NCBI GenBank assembly: GCA_031310005.1
Contig: CM062382.1
Span: 2,542,001-2,606,000, forward strand
Reading direction: 5' to 3'
DNA: 64,000 nt
From: Dactylellina haptotyla
Lineage: Eukaryota; Ascomycota; Orbiliomycetes; Orbiliales; Orbiliaceae
The notes under the pieces are model-generated. The model was not told the DNA's origin. It saw only the letters and a program-made list of their open reading frames with translations, and ran no database searches. Below, piece by piece: positions 36,889 through 49,005 of the stretch (position 1 is its first letter; the number at the start of each line of letters is the position of its first letter). A program made the translations under genes and the position numbers.

Positions 36889-38245
36889 CTATAGCTTTTG
36901 CGCGTGCTTTTCATTGATCAACACGATTCTATACCTCGCTTCTGAGCGATTAAATGCCTTGATGGCATCGTTGACCTTCGCCATTGGGAAGGGGTTAGCC
37001 CAGGTCTTAACTCCCTTGTCATTAGCCAACTGCAACATCTCTCGAATATCAACCCTCGTGCCAACCAGAGATCCAGCGATAGATCTGTTCTTCATGAACA
37101 AGGGGAAGCCGTTCCATGCGGGCATATTACCGTCCGGTGCGCCGACCTGGACGAGAGTTCCCAATGGCCTGAGAAGGCGAAGGTAGTCTGTGAATGGCAT
37201 AGTTGGGGAGTCGGCAGTGTTGATGATGATATCAAGAGAGCTGCCGTATTTTTTCGGCCAGTCGGGCTCATCATTGGTCGCGATCACTCGGTCCGCACCA
37301 AGTGCTTTGGCGTCGGCCTCCTTTGATTTGCTCCGGGAAATGACGACGACCTCATCCGCTCCGAGTGCTGTAATTAAACATTAATTAGCAAATTGGTCGT
37401 GATTTACTGAAAATCTCGTGTTGGAATTGAGGCTTGGTAGTAATTTACCTTTTGCCCACATAACACCGAAATGCCCTAATCCACCCAGCCCGATGATTCC
37501 AACTTTCTTTCCTGGTCCAGCTCCGTATTTCTTCAGCGGCGTGAATGTTGTAATACCGCCACACAGCCTGCATTCGGAATAATGATTAGCCGTCGATCGG
37601 GATCATTTCTAAAAATCACGTGATGATTATATGTGAAACTTACATTGGCGCTAATAACTCCGAAGGAATATTAGGATAAGGATTAAGATTAATTACGAAG
37701 GCTCCAGGAACTCGAGCATGGTCCGCGTATCCACCCTGCGCCCGATCGCCGTTGAGATGTGTGGAGTCAAAGGTCTGAACAAATTTGTCACAGACGGTCT
37801 CATTATCGCTATTGCAGAACTCGCAGTCACCGCAAGAATCGGATTGGGCGCCGACACCGACACGGTCTCCGACTTTAATGTGTGTAACCTTGCTACCAAC
37901 GCGGATTGCTCGTCCGACGATTTCGTGGCCGACAACGTATGGATATTCCGCCTTGTGCCAACCGCCACTTAAAGTGTGGATATCGCTCCCTGAATTGTCG
38001 TGCAATTACCCTGTTAGTACTAATTGTTCGGCCAGAATCGCCTTTATTATCCTGCGTATGCGCATGCACATGCGGGGTGTTGAGGAATGTGAAGAGTACA
38101 TACCACACATGCCGCAGTGGCTGACCTCGATATCAACGTCGGTTTCTTCCCATCTCTTTGGCTCGAATTCTTCAAAAACGAGATTTCCGTCTTTCGCAGT
38201 GACATCTTTGCCAACCCAACCGAGAAAGGTATCTCTGGCTGCCAT
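36889..38245 (-). CDS. Zinc-dependent alcohol dehydrogenase, ADH6/cinnamyl-alcohol type
   Basis: Four exons on the minus strand: 38245-38104, 37989-37644, 37567-37449 and 37367-36889, all in frame. The product is 361 residues, the normal length of this family. Catalytic-zinc ligands appear as HCGMCGSD (Cys44) and GHE (His69-Glu70). Four structural-zinc Cys fall at 100, 103, 106 and 114 ([15 protein letters not shown]). The Rossmann motif GLGGLGH is at residues 189-195, and SRSKSK after the second beta strand favours NADP(H). Yeast ADH6/ADH7 and plant cinnamyl alcohol dehydrogenases share these marks; they reduce medium-chain and aromatic aldehydes to alcohols. The protein has no signal peptide and is presumably cytosolic. 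The physiological substrate here is unknown. Confidence 0.95.
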
Positions 38246-39817
38246 TGTATTTGATGCGGGATTTATAATTTTGAACTGATATCAATTAAAGTGATATGAA
38301 GTTGTGTTGAGAATGTTGTATATCGCTAATGAGTTGAATATTGAATCTGAAAAGCCCAATTGGTGTGATTGGAATGGAGAGAAGATGATGTTTAGTAGAG
38401 TGATGCTGTAGATTGATTTTTGAATGAGGATCGAATTCCAAGGCCACCGGATCGAGGTCTTTTTATAATTATTTGATTTGTCTTCAGAAGTTGAGAAGAG
38501 ACTGTTGAAGCAAAAACTCGCTGGTACCTGGTCCAGAAGTTTCTTAGATCCATGAGGTCACATATCGAAAACACAAGGATAGCGGCACCAAAAAGGAAGG
38601 GAGCGCCGCTAGCTTTCGACTAGCGGAAGAGCCGTCTGAATAGCTAATCAACGATCGCTAATATCTGCTGGTCAAATTCCGTCGATATCGACAGAGCACC
38701 AATGAGCTCTACGGCGGCAGCTCGAAACCTTCCTGCAGGTAGGGGTTTTGAGCTTCTTATCCCCAGCTAGTCTCACTTAAGCGGTCTAAAACCCTATATC
38801 CTCCACACTGCAGTCATCAATATCTGGCCGCATGTACCTGGAATCCCAACATGTGAATCGAAAGGAACATTGCACATTCCATCCTCAGGTACCATGACAA
38901 TGGGCACCAAACCGGAAGTCTCAGGTTCACAAAAAGTGCTCGCTTGGAGCTGCATCTTGCATGCTTCGGATTAATCCATTCGAGTAGATTTTTTTCCCTT
39001 TCTAGCGCTAGTTGTAATGACGTCGAACGAGACCAACCCGGCAAATTACAGGTGTGGTTTGTGTGATTCTCATCCGGAGTTACCCACTTAGTTAGCCCCT
39101 TATTTCCTTCCGCTTGTTCAACACACCGTTTTGCTGGTGTTTGATTTTTGGCGGGCGGCCCGACCAATCTAAATAAGCCTTTCCGATTATTTGATTAGAC
39201 GGTTGGGCCGACAAATCTGAATAAGATCGTTTAAGCCCTTCGCGCTCCGAACATTTCACACCAAAACCGTTCACGGACGTTTCGCGATTAAAGTTTTAAA
39301 TTTTTAAGCATTCAAGACATCCTGGGATCTTTACGAGGCCAACGGGCTGTCTTGCGCACGGATTTTCTGCATGCAAGTAACCTCCCAACCAACGCAAATG
39401 GCGTGACTCGTTGGATGTTGCATTTTTCAGGTGGATGGCGATATACGGAGCTGGGCTTTGCAAATGTGGAATTTCATGACAAGTTGGATTTCTTATCGTA
39501 ATCATATCTTCCGGCCTTTGTATGCAATGTAAGATGAGGGGTACGTCTGCGTATATCCCCACCCGTCAGATGGCACACTGCATCTGTCCATATATCGGCG
39601 GTTGAGTAAAACGTTCTACGTAGTTCATGTCAGAGAGTTCCTCGATTGACCTCATGCATTAAGCCGCTATCTAAAACTATTGGGAAAAACGAAATGCAAA
39701 GCAAGAAACCGATTTAATCATGCATCCTCTTTGCTCACCCGCTAGGAAACCGTAGAAGTAGAAAAAGAAAAATTTCAAACCCCGAATTCTAATATTACAC
39801 CTTGTTGTACCCTTATG

Positions 39818-39849
<32 letters not shown>

Positions 39850-39963
39850 AATATGGAAAGAAAAAAAGAATAATGCTGGACCCAAGTCATAACTCTCTTG
39901 GCCGATAGATGAAAATAAAAAGACGAATGAAATGGTTGTCATCAAGCTAAACCCGGATGTTGC
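38246..39963. other. Intergenic spacer with long poly(A) tract
   Basis: A 1.7-kb spacer between two minus-strand genes. Apart from a 31-nt A run (listed separately) I see no gene; the short frames lack recognisable features. Confidence 0.5.
39818..39848 (+). repeat. Poly(A) tract, 31 nt
   Basis: An uninterrupted run of 31 A on the plus strand, by far the longest homopolymer in the window. It lies 115 nt downstream of the stop of the minus-strand zinc-knuckle gene. It could be an expanded simple repeat or the tail of a plus-strand retroposed sequence; I found no adjoining retroelement protein. Confidence 0.95.
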
Positions 39964-41311
39964 TTAATCAGCTTGTTCGACAACTCCGTCCATAAAATTA
40001 TCACCAGGACTAGTAACAATGTCCGTAGTTGCCTTCTGCTCAGCTTCTTCCAAACGAACAATGATAGTGTTGATGAGTTCAAGCTGACGATCCATAGGAT
40101 ACCCAGGAGCCTTCTCGGAAGGACGACAGATGGGGCCTTTCCCATTGGCGGAAGGTCGAGTAGATGATTTGTCCGAGCTGTCTCCGGCTTCGGATTCGAG
40201 GCGCTGTTTGTCGAAACGTTCATGCTTGACACTTTTCTTCGGGCAGTCTTTGTAGTGGTGGATGCCTTCCCCGCAGATGGTGCAATGCTTGGGGCGAAAT
40301 TTACGAAGGCCGTGAGACTCAGATCCACGTTTCCCGTCTCCTGTAGGACGTGAATGATGCTTCGAACCAAGATCAGCTTTGGGAAATGGGACCGGTGCGC
40401 CTCCATGCCACCCTGGAAATTTTGCAGGAGCGGAAGCTCTGATTGTGCGAGTGAAGACGAATGGTTGGGATGGGCCAAGTGTCTCACGTCTTTGACCCAT
40501 AGGTTGCTTCTTGGAGGCGGATACTTTGAGGGCACTTGGGATGCTGCGAGGAACTCCGTTAACCATGACATTTGTCATAAACTCCTGAGGATCATGGCAA
40601 ATTCCGACAGATTCTGGTGCGATAGCTTGGCCGAATTGCCTTCTCGGCCAATGATCGTGATTGGAGATCATATCTCGCGCAGAGGGCGGGCGGGAGACTG
40701 TATCCTCGGTATCTGGTACAGACATTACTCGTTTAGGTGGGAGTATAGTCTTGCTATCAAACCAAGCGGGGTCAATATGATTCGCACTATCGTCTTTGTC
40801 ATTGGTGCTGGCAGGAGCTGCGACGACCAGCGGGTCCGGATATTTCCCCGAATAACTAGGTATATACATGTCTCGACTGCTATCAGAGCGTGAGACCTTG
40901 GTCAAGGAGGTCCCAACAGAGCTAATATTGTCGACGCCTTGGTCTTCAAGGGTTGGAGGTTGATGAAAAGCAACTGGTGATGTGGCAAGTCTTCATTAGT
41001 CACTGTGCCATTTGAAATCATGCGGAGAATATAGAAACTGACTGACCTTTGTTCTCATCCTGGAAATGAGTTTGTCCACCTCTATGGACAGAATTTGTAA
41101 CGGGACTCAAAAGAATGCTGAAGGAGGTATACCATTAGTTGAGCGGAGCACCCTAGCTGGTGCATTAGCTGCAAATGTGGAATCATACTTACTTCTTGAG
41201 GAGGTTGACACTGTCTTTGATTTCGGCAATATCTGCCGTCTTCGAGTCTAGATCAGCTTTAATATCCTTGATCATGGATAGGACATTGATGTCTTGATTC
41301 AAGCTTTCCAT
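39964..41311 (-). CDS. CCHC zinc-knuckle protein with N-terminal helix
   Basis: Three exons on the minus strand: 41311-41193, 41117-41047 and 40973-39964 (donors GTAAGT and GTCAGT; phases 2 and 1). The product is 399 residues. An N-terminal amphipathic helix (residues 1-40, MESLNQDINVLSMIKDIKAD...) suggests a short coiled coil. The middle is Ser/Pro-rich and probably disordered. One perfect zinc knuckle, C-X2-C-X4-H-X4-C, lies at residues 294-307 (CTICGEGIHHYKDC), flanked by Lys/Arg. Such knuckles bind single-stranded nucleic acid, usually RNA. A helical segment (RQLELINTIIVRLEEAEQKA) lies near the C-terminus. The exact cellular role is unknown. Two introns and the absence of nearby polymerase or integrase argue against a retroelement Gag. 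The start is set by an in-frame stop further upstream and the lack of an earlier ATG. Confidence 0.82.
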
Positions 41312-42372
41312 CTGGACCCACACAAAATATTCTATCAGCCAATGCTAACCGTTTCTGAAAACAAGCCGGGAGAGGAATCGTCATCAATTCATAGCTTATC
41401 AATCTAAAAAGGGGACGGAGATATACCTTGACTATTCTCGAACGAATGACGGTATTTGGATGGTGGTATGACACAACGGCTTAGAAATGAGTGTGAGCGG
41501 GGAGAAACTGAGCTCTAAGATGTATCCACCTCCACGATGTAACTAGGTTCAAGATAACGAGCGTTTCTAGATGAAGGGAGTGAGGTGGGATGTATAGTTG
41601 AGAAGCAATTGCTATTGGAGGCAACAGATGATAGTCTGATTGAAGGTTGCTGGAAGCAGTAGATGGATGTTTGGATGAGGGATGATTTGGGAGTTCCCTC
41701 AACGCTGTGCATCTGGTTACGAGACCGGCTGCGCATCACATCTTCCATCAAAGAGGTTCCTCTTACCCTCGCCCCAACTTGGTTCGGTCAAAATCTCATC
41801 TCAATTGAACATAACTAGAACCAGCAGAAATTTCTATCACAGTGTTCGTAAAATATTAACGAGCTACATCTGCACAGGTATTTCTTTTAAAACTGGTATG
41901 CAATTTCTACGGTAGTGAGTATGCATATGAAATCGCAAGATCAATCCCATTATTATCCTAAACTGACCCTACCTACCTTCTAATCGAGTTCTAGGCTCAC
42001 AACCATCAACTCTCGATATGCGCCATGAATGCCGCTTCAAAGATGAGATATCCTTCATGCTGATTGAAAATCCCACGAGTGGCTAGCCTTGGGAATGCTC
42101 TTGGTCTTGAAGTCTCATCTGTGCTGGTTTCTATAGCGACGTTCTTTTTGCGATCGATCGCGATCGTTTCGGCACCTATTCCATCCATCTGAAGCCTGAA
42201 CACTACAACCATATAGCTCGCGATTCCCATGTTAACCCAGGAACATATGTTAAGCAGTTGACACCTTTCGAATAACTAGATATTCCTCCTTTGATAGTGG
42301 AATATATCTAGAGAGAGCAGTTGCTTCGGGCGAAAGAAAAACGGTTAACCCACGATCCGCAACACAGCAACG

Positions 42373-42446
42373 GGTTTCATGGTGTAGTTGGTTATCACGC
42401 GACCTTAACACGGTCGAGGTCTTGAGTTCGATCCTCAATGAAATCA
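42373..42446 (+). tRNA. tRNA-Val (anticodon AAC)
   Basis: A complete 74-nt tRNA cloverleaf. Acceptor arm GGTTTCA pairs with TGAAATC (one G-T), the anticodon stem CGACC pairs with GGTCG around the loop TTAACAC (anticodon AAC, valine), and the T arm TTGAG pairs with CTCAA. There is no intron. The A box (in TGGTGTAGTTGG) and B box (AGTTCGATCC) are intact. A CTTTTTG run about 15 nt downstream can end Pol III transcription. CCA is not encoded, as usual for eukaryotes. Confidence 0.96.
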
Positions 42447-44516
42447 TTCGCTATTTCTTTTTGTCTAGTTCTATCTCCACCGGAGGGTTGATTTTTTTTC
42501 AGTGCCATGGTGGTTTCTTTACCTAGAAAGATGTAAATTCTCCCAATCGAGATTGCCCGGGTGGAGGTAGATAGTGTGTGGTGGAGATATCTTCTTACTT
42601 TCAGGGCGAGCATTTGGAGAGTGTTGGAAAAAATACGCAAGGAAAGAAGACGATTGAATTTTCCTCAATCTGCTAATTTCTTTCAATGCTGGAGAGTCTA
42701 TCCAGTCATTATCGAGGGGTCGCTGACTAGTCGAATGCTTTTGAGATTCGTCGTTTTGGATGTGCCGAAACTACAGGCCTAGCTATAGGGGATTCCCTTC
42801 AGTCTAGACTATATCTTTAAACATCAATCCTGGAATAGCCTTCGAAAACCCGACTAGTCTCTGATACGGCGAGCGGTCTTGAACTCAGGGTAGGTTGAGT
42901 CTATAACGATTGTGAGCATATATCTAGATGCGCGTGTGCATAGAGGCCTATTCTCGAGTTACCGTTAGTATCTTTCTTCTAATACCCCGCATTTTCTATC
43001 TGATTTCCTCCCTAAAAGGCATGCGAGAGCCATGATTTTTGGCCATTGTAGATCAGCTAATAGACCAATTGGAACTCGTACTCAATATCCCGATCTGGAA
43101 ACCCACCACTGGCATTCTCCAACGAAAACAACAACGTGTGTTGAGGTTAACCGCTGTACTTCGTGATTGGTGGAAAGGTGTATATAGCTCTGGCGAGGTT
43201 AGAATTAGAACTGTGTAAGGGAGACAGGTGTGGTGGTGGTATTTTAGAGTGGTTATGTATAATGAACAGAGAAGGTAGACAGGCGTCCTCATCTATTTAT
43301 AAATTTATATTAGCATCCTATAGGCGTGTCTTCCCAGTCATAATTACACATTAGATCCCAAATTAGGATCAACTTCCAAAACGATAATGATTGCGTTCTG
43401 ACTATTGGCCTATCTAGTTGGAAAATAATATATATTAAAAAAGTAATTGTAGTATCTAAAATTGAGCAACTTGATAGTGGTGGGTCTTGGGCCCGTCACG
43501 TTTCTTTGACCAGCAGAAATGACAAGAACTGGCACCCAAACAATATTACTATTAGGTTTCAGCACTCTGGCTTATGAAGACCCAGCTAATTCTCAGTAAC
43601 CTCGTTTTGTAAACCCGTGTTTCTAGTGGTATATAGAGCTATTTAAAATAGCCTATAGGCGCATGTTTTTATTTGCGTAGTATAGGCTTTGCGACCTGAC
43701 GATTGCTGATATTTTTATTCACGCAATCGGTATGATATTAACTCCCAAGATTCGCAGCGGAGAGCATACGGTTGGCTGATTCGTCCAATTGACCGGTAAT
43801 AAATATGTAAACTATTATTTCGGGTTTTCTAAAGTCCCTGAGCCTCCACGCCCATTATTATATGAGATAGCAATCTAGTAGGCTTTTCATGGAATATCTT
43901 AGCCCAAACTATGTGACAGCCCCTCGAATATAGTCTGTGGAATACCCGATGGGTGGTGCCTACCTGTCCCAATACGATGAATTATTTGACTTTATTTCTC
44001 AACCGTGATGTCATTGTATGCTCGTAGCTTTGTATTCGGGTGTGATATTCCCATAGTCCTCCCGTGTGGCGTAAACATATTGATTGTCCGTTGCCATGGT
44101 CTGTTGTGACTGCTTATTCGGACATCAGGGTCGGGACCTCGACGTCGCGAATAACGTCTTCTTATAGCGATTTGAACAGGGAACTAGAATGTTCCAATAG
44201 GAAGTTTAGTTGCTAGGTGGCGGCGACGTTCGAGACGTCGGAATGACTAGCAGTCACAGTGAGCGCCCGACAGAAACTATTTAATCACGATTTTGTGATT
44301 ATCTCTTTCCTTCCTTCCATCTTCCTCTCCCCCACCAAACATTCGACGAGATCATCGATCGTTGCCTTTATTTCCGATCTTGACATCCGTCGTGGGCATA
44401 GCAGAGGCCTTCTCTTATCCACCTCTTAAAGCTTTTATCTCGCAAACAGTTGCTAGCAGGGTTGCAACTGCCCTTCCACCTCTTTCAGGAACCGTCCCAA
44501 TCTTGATCGTCATCAG

Positions 44517-44611
44517 GTAAGTCCCCATTGATTTTCGTATATCCGTTGCCAAAGAAAGTATCATCGACCTTCCGCTCATTCTATTCTCCTTTTCCTTCCG
44601 TTACTTGTTAG
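44517..44611 (+). other. Probable 5'-leader intron
   Basis: GTAAGT at 44517 and TTGTTAG ending at 44611 delimit a 95-nt stretch just upstream of the ATG at 44629. The position fits an intron in the 5' untranslated region of the Cys-rich gene. This is inferred from splice signals only. Confidence 0.5.
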
Positions 44612-44628
44612 CCGGAAGAAAAGCTAGG

Positions 44629-45611
44629 ATGCCTAAGAAGGACAAGAAAGATACGAGGCTCAGCCGTCGAGGTCGGGCAACGATGAGCTTCGAATACGAA
44701 GTTGAATTTGTGGAAGAACTTCCTGTCCTCTCAGCCTCGTCTGAGTACATCACCAGACTCGCTACCAGCGTCGACACTGAAATCGTCCCTCTTGTTCCTG
44801 TCGATGATACCGAGTTCAATTGGTCGAGCACCTCCACTGCCACGTTTCGTAAGGATGGCGCTGCTCTAAAATGCTTTGGGTATTGCTCGTATCAGGTCAA
44901 GTGCTACAAATGCCACAAGCCAGGTACCGCTGCTTTCGACCGCATGATCAAGTACCACAATGGAGAACTTCCGAGCGCTCCCGCTGAATCTGAGTCTGTC
45001 CCTACGTTCAATGCAACTCTTCATATCCCACGTGAGTCCCCATCACCACCTCCTCGCAGGTCGACGGTCTCCGACCTCAGCCGCCGCCGCCGCGGTGCTT
45101 CTGGCAAAGATGTTGGGTTCCGATCCACCAAGAAGACTTCGTACGAGTTGCCGTCTTCCTCGGGAACCCGCTATCTGGAAACCACGAAGGAAACCGAAGT
45201 CGCGGAACGCAAGTGGTGGGAGGATATCAAGGAACGAAAGGCTCCGCTCGTTCCAAAAGAGTACATCCAGGACTACCAGGCAATGAACGGTCCCGGGCCT
45301 GTTACAGCGTAAGTTTTATCCTTGATCCCCATGGATCTGTTGTATTCGACGGTTTCTTGGAGAGGAGGCTCCCCCGAGGGGTAACCTTTTTATCTTATTT
45401 CTTCCTTCATGTGGACTGACGGGAGCGATGTTCTAGGACGCGAAAGCAACATTTCACGGCCGATGGGTCAACTTCAACTGTGCACATGTGCGGAGGGCCT
45501 CCTTCGGGCTGCTGGTGCTACTGTAAGTATCATCCCTCCTTGTAAGCGTAATTCTTTTCTTTGAAACTAGCAAGAAAGCGTACTAACTCCTGGATAGATG
45601 TCGATAAGTGA
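44629..45611 (+). CDS. Cys-rich basic protein, unknown function
   Basis: Three exons: 44629-45308, 45437-45522 and 45598-45611; the last is only 14 nt. The splices are phase 2 and phase 1, and the second intron has a textbook branch point (TACTAAC) 13 nt before its acceptor. The product is 259 residues. A very basic start (MPKKDKKDTRLSRRGR) is followed by an acidic/hydrophobic part. Four Cys follow in KCFGYCSYQVKCYKC (positions 82, 86, 92 and 95), possibly a zinc site. A Ser/Pro/Arg-rich linker comes next, then a conserved-looking tail with WWEDIKERKAPLVPKEYIQDY and a Cys-containing end (CGGPPSGCWCYYVDK). The family is not recognised. Confidence 0.78.
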
Positions 45612-47698
45612 TGCATGATGGTGATGTGAATATTCTTTGTTTCTCGCTAGTCTTGTTCTTTACAGGAGAGTGGAATCTACGAAGAATTTCGTTGCCGTTT
45701 ACATGCTTTCGATAAATTTTTATGGTTTACGATTCCGTTTTAGCTTTACTATGATTTCGCGCTGGCATGTCACTTCTCCCCGTCAACCGCAACGGGTTCG
45801 TCCTGTTCTCCCCCATACCCCCCTCCAATATTCCCATACTTCCCCAATACTATCATGTATCTCTGTTATTCCCTATATCTCTCGCTCGGCATGTTGCCTT
45901 TCGCTATCAAGGGCTTGTCCGGTGTCTTTACGACCTCTTACCCCCAAACGTGTACTTTAACCAGACTATGAGAAAGGCAATTCCAGCCAGGTGGGTCGAG
46001 CATCATCTGATCAAAATCTAGTGTTACCACCGCGTCTCCACAGCTCGAAAGGGTTGGAAAAGGTGCACTCCAGGTTTTCGGTCGACGCCTTCCCGTCCGC
46101 TAGCGGCCGGTTTCGTATGGGCAGAAAATATGTACATGTAAATGTATGATTTTACTTTGTGTGGGTGGCATTCGACATTTTTACTTCCGTGTAGGCAAAG
46201 GGCCGTTAAGTCGCATGCTCTGCCCGATAGGGTAAGAGGTCAACTGGCATGCCGTCACGGATTCCTCAATTCAGTTGTGGTGTTTATATTTGCCGCATTC
46301 CTAGGGCATGCGGCCTTGAACGGATCGTTACGTGGGGTGGAGTTTCGTCTAGTTGAAACCTGCTCCCATCCCAGCGATCTTGGTTCCTGGGGGGGCTGTG
46401 GACATGGAAGCTTTTTAAAACCCATCGTTTCGGTAAGACTATACCCAGTTCGGAACGCTTGGGGGACGATATGTGTTAAGTAATATTCGGAGAATTGTTC
46501 CAAGCAAGAGCCCTTTAGGGCCGGTCAGTCCCAAGGAATGCGAACTATTGTTGGTATTTGCACACCCCACATTGCAATGAGTTCTCTTACTGGTGGCGGG
46601 TGGTGAACGCATTGCATTGTTTAAATTGATTATTTATTGTGAATGGACGTTGTTATGCGAATGTGGTCGCTTCACTAACCCTTTACATGATTACATCACC
46701 AAATCCGGGGAAGGGTCCTTGATACGTGGGGGTTCTCAGTAGCCACGGGCTTTCCGCTTTCATGATCATGAAGTAAGGACCACCACTCGGCCAGTTCTTT
46801 CGTTCGCTAGGCGATCGATTATGGCGGATGCAGCGTGTATTGTACCTGCCTGGAGAATGTGGGCGAAACAAGATTACTATCGCTAGACTGGATCTGGACG
46901 AGTTGGGGGAGAAAGAAGGGATTAGTGATTGGGGGTGTCGGTGAGATACGGGTTTTTGGATCATCTTTCGGTACGTATACAGCAGAAGACGCTGACAGAT
47001 TCGAAGTTTCGACAAATCGGCGTGCCAATGAACTCACAAGCCCATACAAGGGTAGCGAGTATACCCTTCGACCTTCCATTCGATTGGATAGACCCCATTT
47101 TTTTGACTTTTGCTCCAGTCGGTTTTGTGGGGTAGTGGATTGGGGCTGTCCCGTTGGATGAGGCCGATTACAGACGGAGGGCCTTTCCTTTAGCATTCCG
47201 TCATTTCAGGAGTTCGCTCTGTCGAATGAAGGAGAAGCACGCAGGGAAGTACTTAATGTCGAGGACGGAACACACACACAATCGCACTGCTACAATATTT
47301 TTTAGGGGGTTTTACCTCAAGCTGCTCGTATCGCCCCGATGAGCTGACTTCTCGATCTTTTCCGCCCATCCCTTCTTTCCGTCCGTTTGCCTCCCCCGGT
47401 GTCGGTCGTCGCCCAGCCCAGATTGGCAGTCATCTTCGACTCGAGTTGGAGCAATTGCGAGCAACTGCAACGTCCTCGCAACACAAACGCGGCCGCCGTC
47501 GGTGACACAGTCCTTCGCAGCGGACACACGCACACGCACAAACAATCTACGAAAGCAGACGAGCACCGCCAGGACTGCATGACCCGACCCTGGTAGCTCC
47601 CAGCTTGTTCTCCACACTCCTTCCAAAAAACCCGGCACTTTTTTATCCATCCGAAGCTTCCCCTAGCACAAGCATCTGGCATTGTGATTGTACGGAAG
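45612..47698. other. Intergenic spacer, 2.1 kb
   Basis: The left side is 3' sequence of the preceding gene. The rest contains overlapping short frames on both strands that do not look like proteins, and a CA-rich patch near 47269-47545. The right end is probably the leader of the next gene. Confidence 0.5.
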
Positions 47699-49005
47699 AT
47701 GTCTTCCGTTCCGCCCTCAGATCGCCTGCCTCTGCGTGTCCCGGTACCCAAGGTAATAACATAGATTCATTAATCGTTTCGATACCCATAATGGAGGGAG
47801 AAAAACCTGAAAAAGTTATATTAAATACCCATAGCCTGGCTCTCTCTCTGTCCGTTTAATGCACGCACGCACACGACGACATCCTTTGCTTCTTTTGAAT
47901 GCAGCTTTCTCGAGAGGAGCAATCGGTTTCCTGAAAATCCGATCCAACCTTAACGAAAAGTTGGTTGTATTTCTTTTGGAAAGTTGAAGCAGGAGCCGTC
48001 TTTTCCTGCCTCTTACCCCCCCTTGCTCGTCTATGCATCTACAGACCACACCTCTCGCTTTCTCCGCCTTTTTTTCTTTTACAATTGCTCGTCCTGCAAC
48101 CCGTCCAGCTGATCATTCATTCATGACTGACATTTCTCACGCTTGTGAACACGTATTGTTAGGTCTACAATAAGCAACTATCCTTCTCAATTGCGGGTTT
48201 GCAAAAGAAAGCAGTGCTCGACCGATTGCTGGGTGTTTCCTTGATATTCCAGCAGCAGCGCCAGCAGCAGCGTTCTGCAGGCAGAGGCGCTGCTACATAT
48301 TCGTCTACTAGCGGGACGAGCAGCAGCAGCATTAGCGGATCGAGGAGCACCACCCCTGGAGCTCCGGACCTGAAGAAAGCAGGCGGAGGAGGAGGACCCT
48401 CGACGTCGGTGACCTTAATTGCCAGACGGCTGGCAGTTCAAAAGCTGGCCACTCAATTCCCTCTCTCCTCCTCGAAAGCCCTCCATAATGCGAGGCGTTT
48501 ACAATTCTTCGGCAGGAATCGGAATCGCGGGTCGACCCAACAGCAAAGCTTGAACCTGTTGCGATTTACGGTTCTCGGCTTCGGGCATCCGACAACGTCG
48601 TCGTCGTTGGATAACGGACTTCAACACCAGGGGTCATCAGGGAGGGAATATAACCAAGATTCGGTACCATCATCAACATCGCTGTCGTCATCTTCACCGT
48701 CCGTGATTCTCGCGTCAGCAATGCTAGATGAGAAGATGGGAGCGATGGACCTCCGCACCAGGGAAGCGTCTGTCGCGAACGCGATCTACGACAAGGCGTA
48801 TCCTACAAACGAGCTGTTTCAGATTGAGTCGTTACCACTGTCGGTCCAGGAAGACCCTTGCCTTCAGGACATTACATCATGGAAACGAGAGCCGGTGCTA
48901 GAGGCGAGTAGTTTCAGACTCGACAGTATCCTAGATGATCTCGAAGACTTCCAATTGCCCGCGTCAGAGGACTCTAGTGCCGACCACTGGCAGCTGAGCT
49001 TCTAA
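47699..49005 (+). CDS. Gln/Ser-rich protein, unknown function
   Basis: My model has two exons, 47699-47752 and 48163-49005, joined phase 0 across a 410-nt intron (GTAATA to TTGTTAG), giving 298 residues. The first exon is short (MSSVPPSDRLPLRVPVPK). It is proposed because the main frame has a stop just before the acceptor and no ATG in its first 500 nt. The main exon starts with VYNKQLSFSIAGLQKKAVLDRLLG. It then has a QQQRQQQ stretch, Ser/Thr/Gly-rich linkers, a basic patch (ARRLQFFGRNRNRG) and an acidic C-terminal segment with EASSFRLDSILDDLEDF. A regulatory protein is possible, but no domain is recognised. The intron is long for this window, so the first exon is less certain than the second. 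Confidence 0.65.

Larger units (their letters stand above)
41312..44628. other. AT-rich divergent spacer containing a tRNA gene
   Basis: A 3.3-kb spacer between divergent genes. It contains tRNA-Val (42373-42446), a small palindromic GCGATCGATCGC at about 42150-42161 and AT-rich DNA from about 42800 to 44100. I saw no protein gene. The right end carries the leader of the 44.6-kb gene, including a probable intron at 44517-44611. Confidence 0.5.

Noticed and set aside
37785-38279. 164-codon plus-strand frame
   Set aside because: It is antisense to exons 1-2 and the intervening intron of the alcohol dehydrogenase; no independent support.
39964-41311. Zinc-knuckle gene as a retrotransposon Gag
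   Set aside because: Two introns, no long terminal repeats seen, and no protease, reverse transcriptase or integrase nearby.
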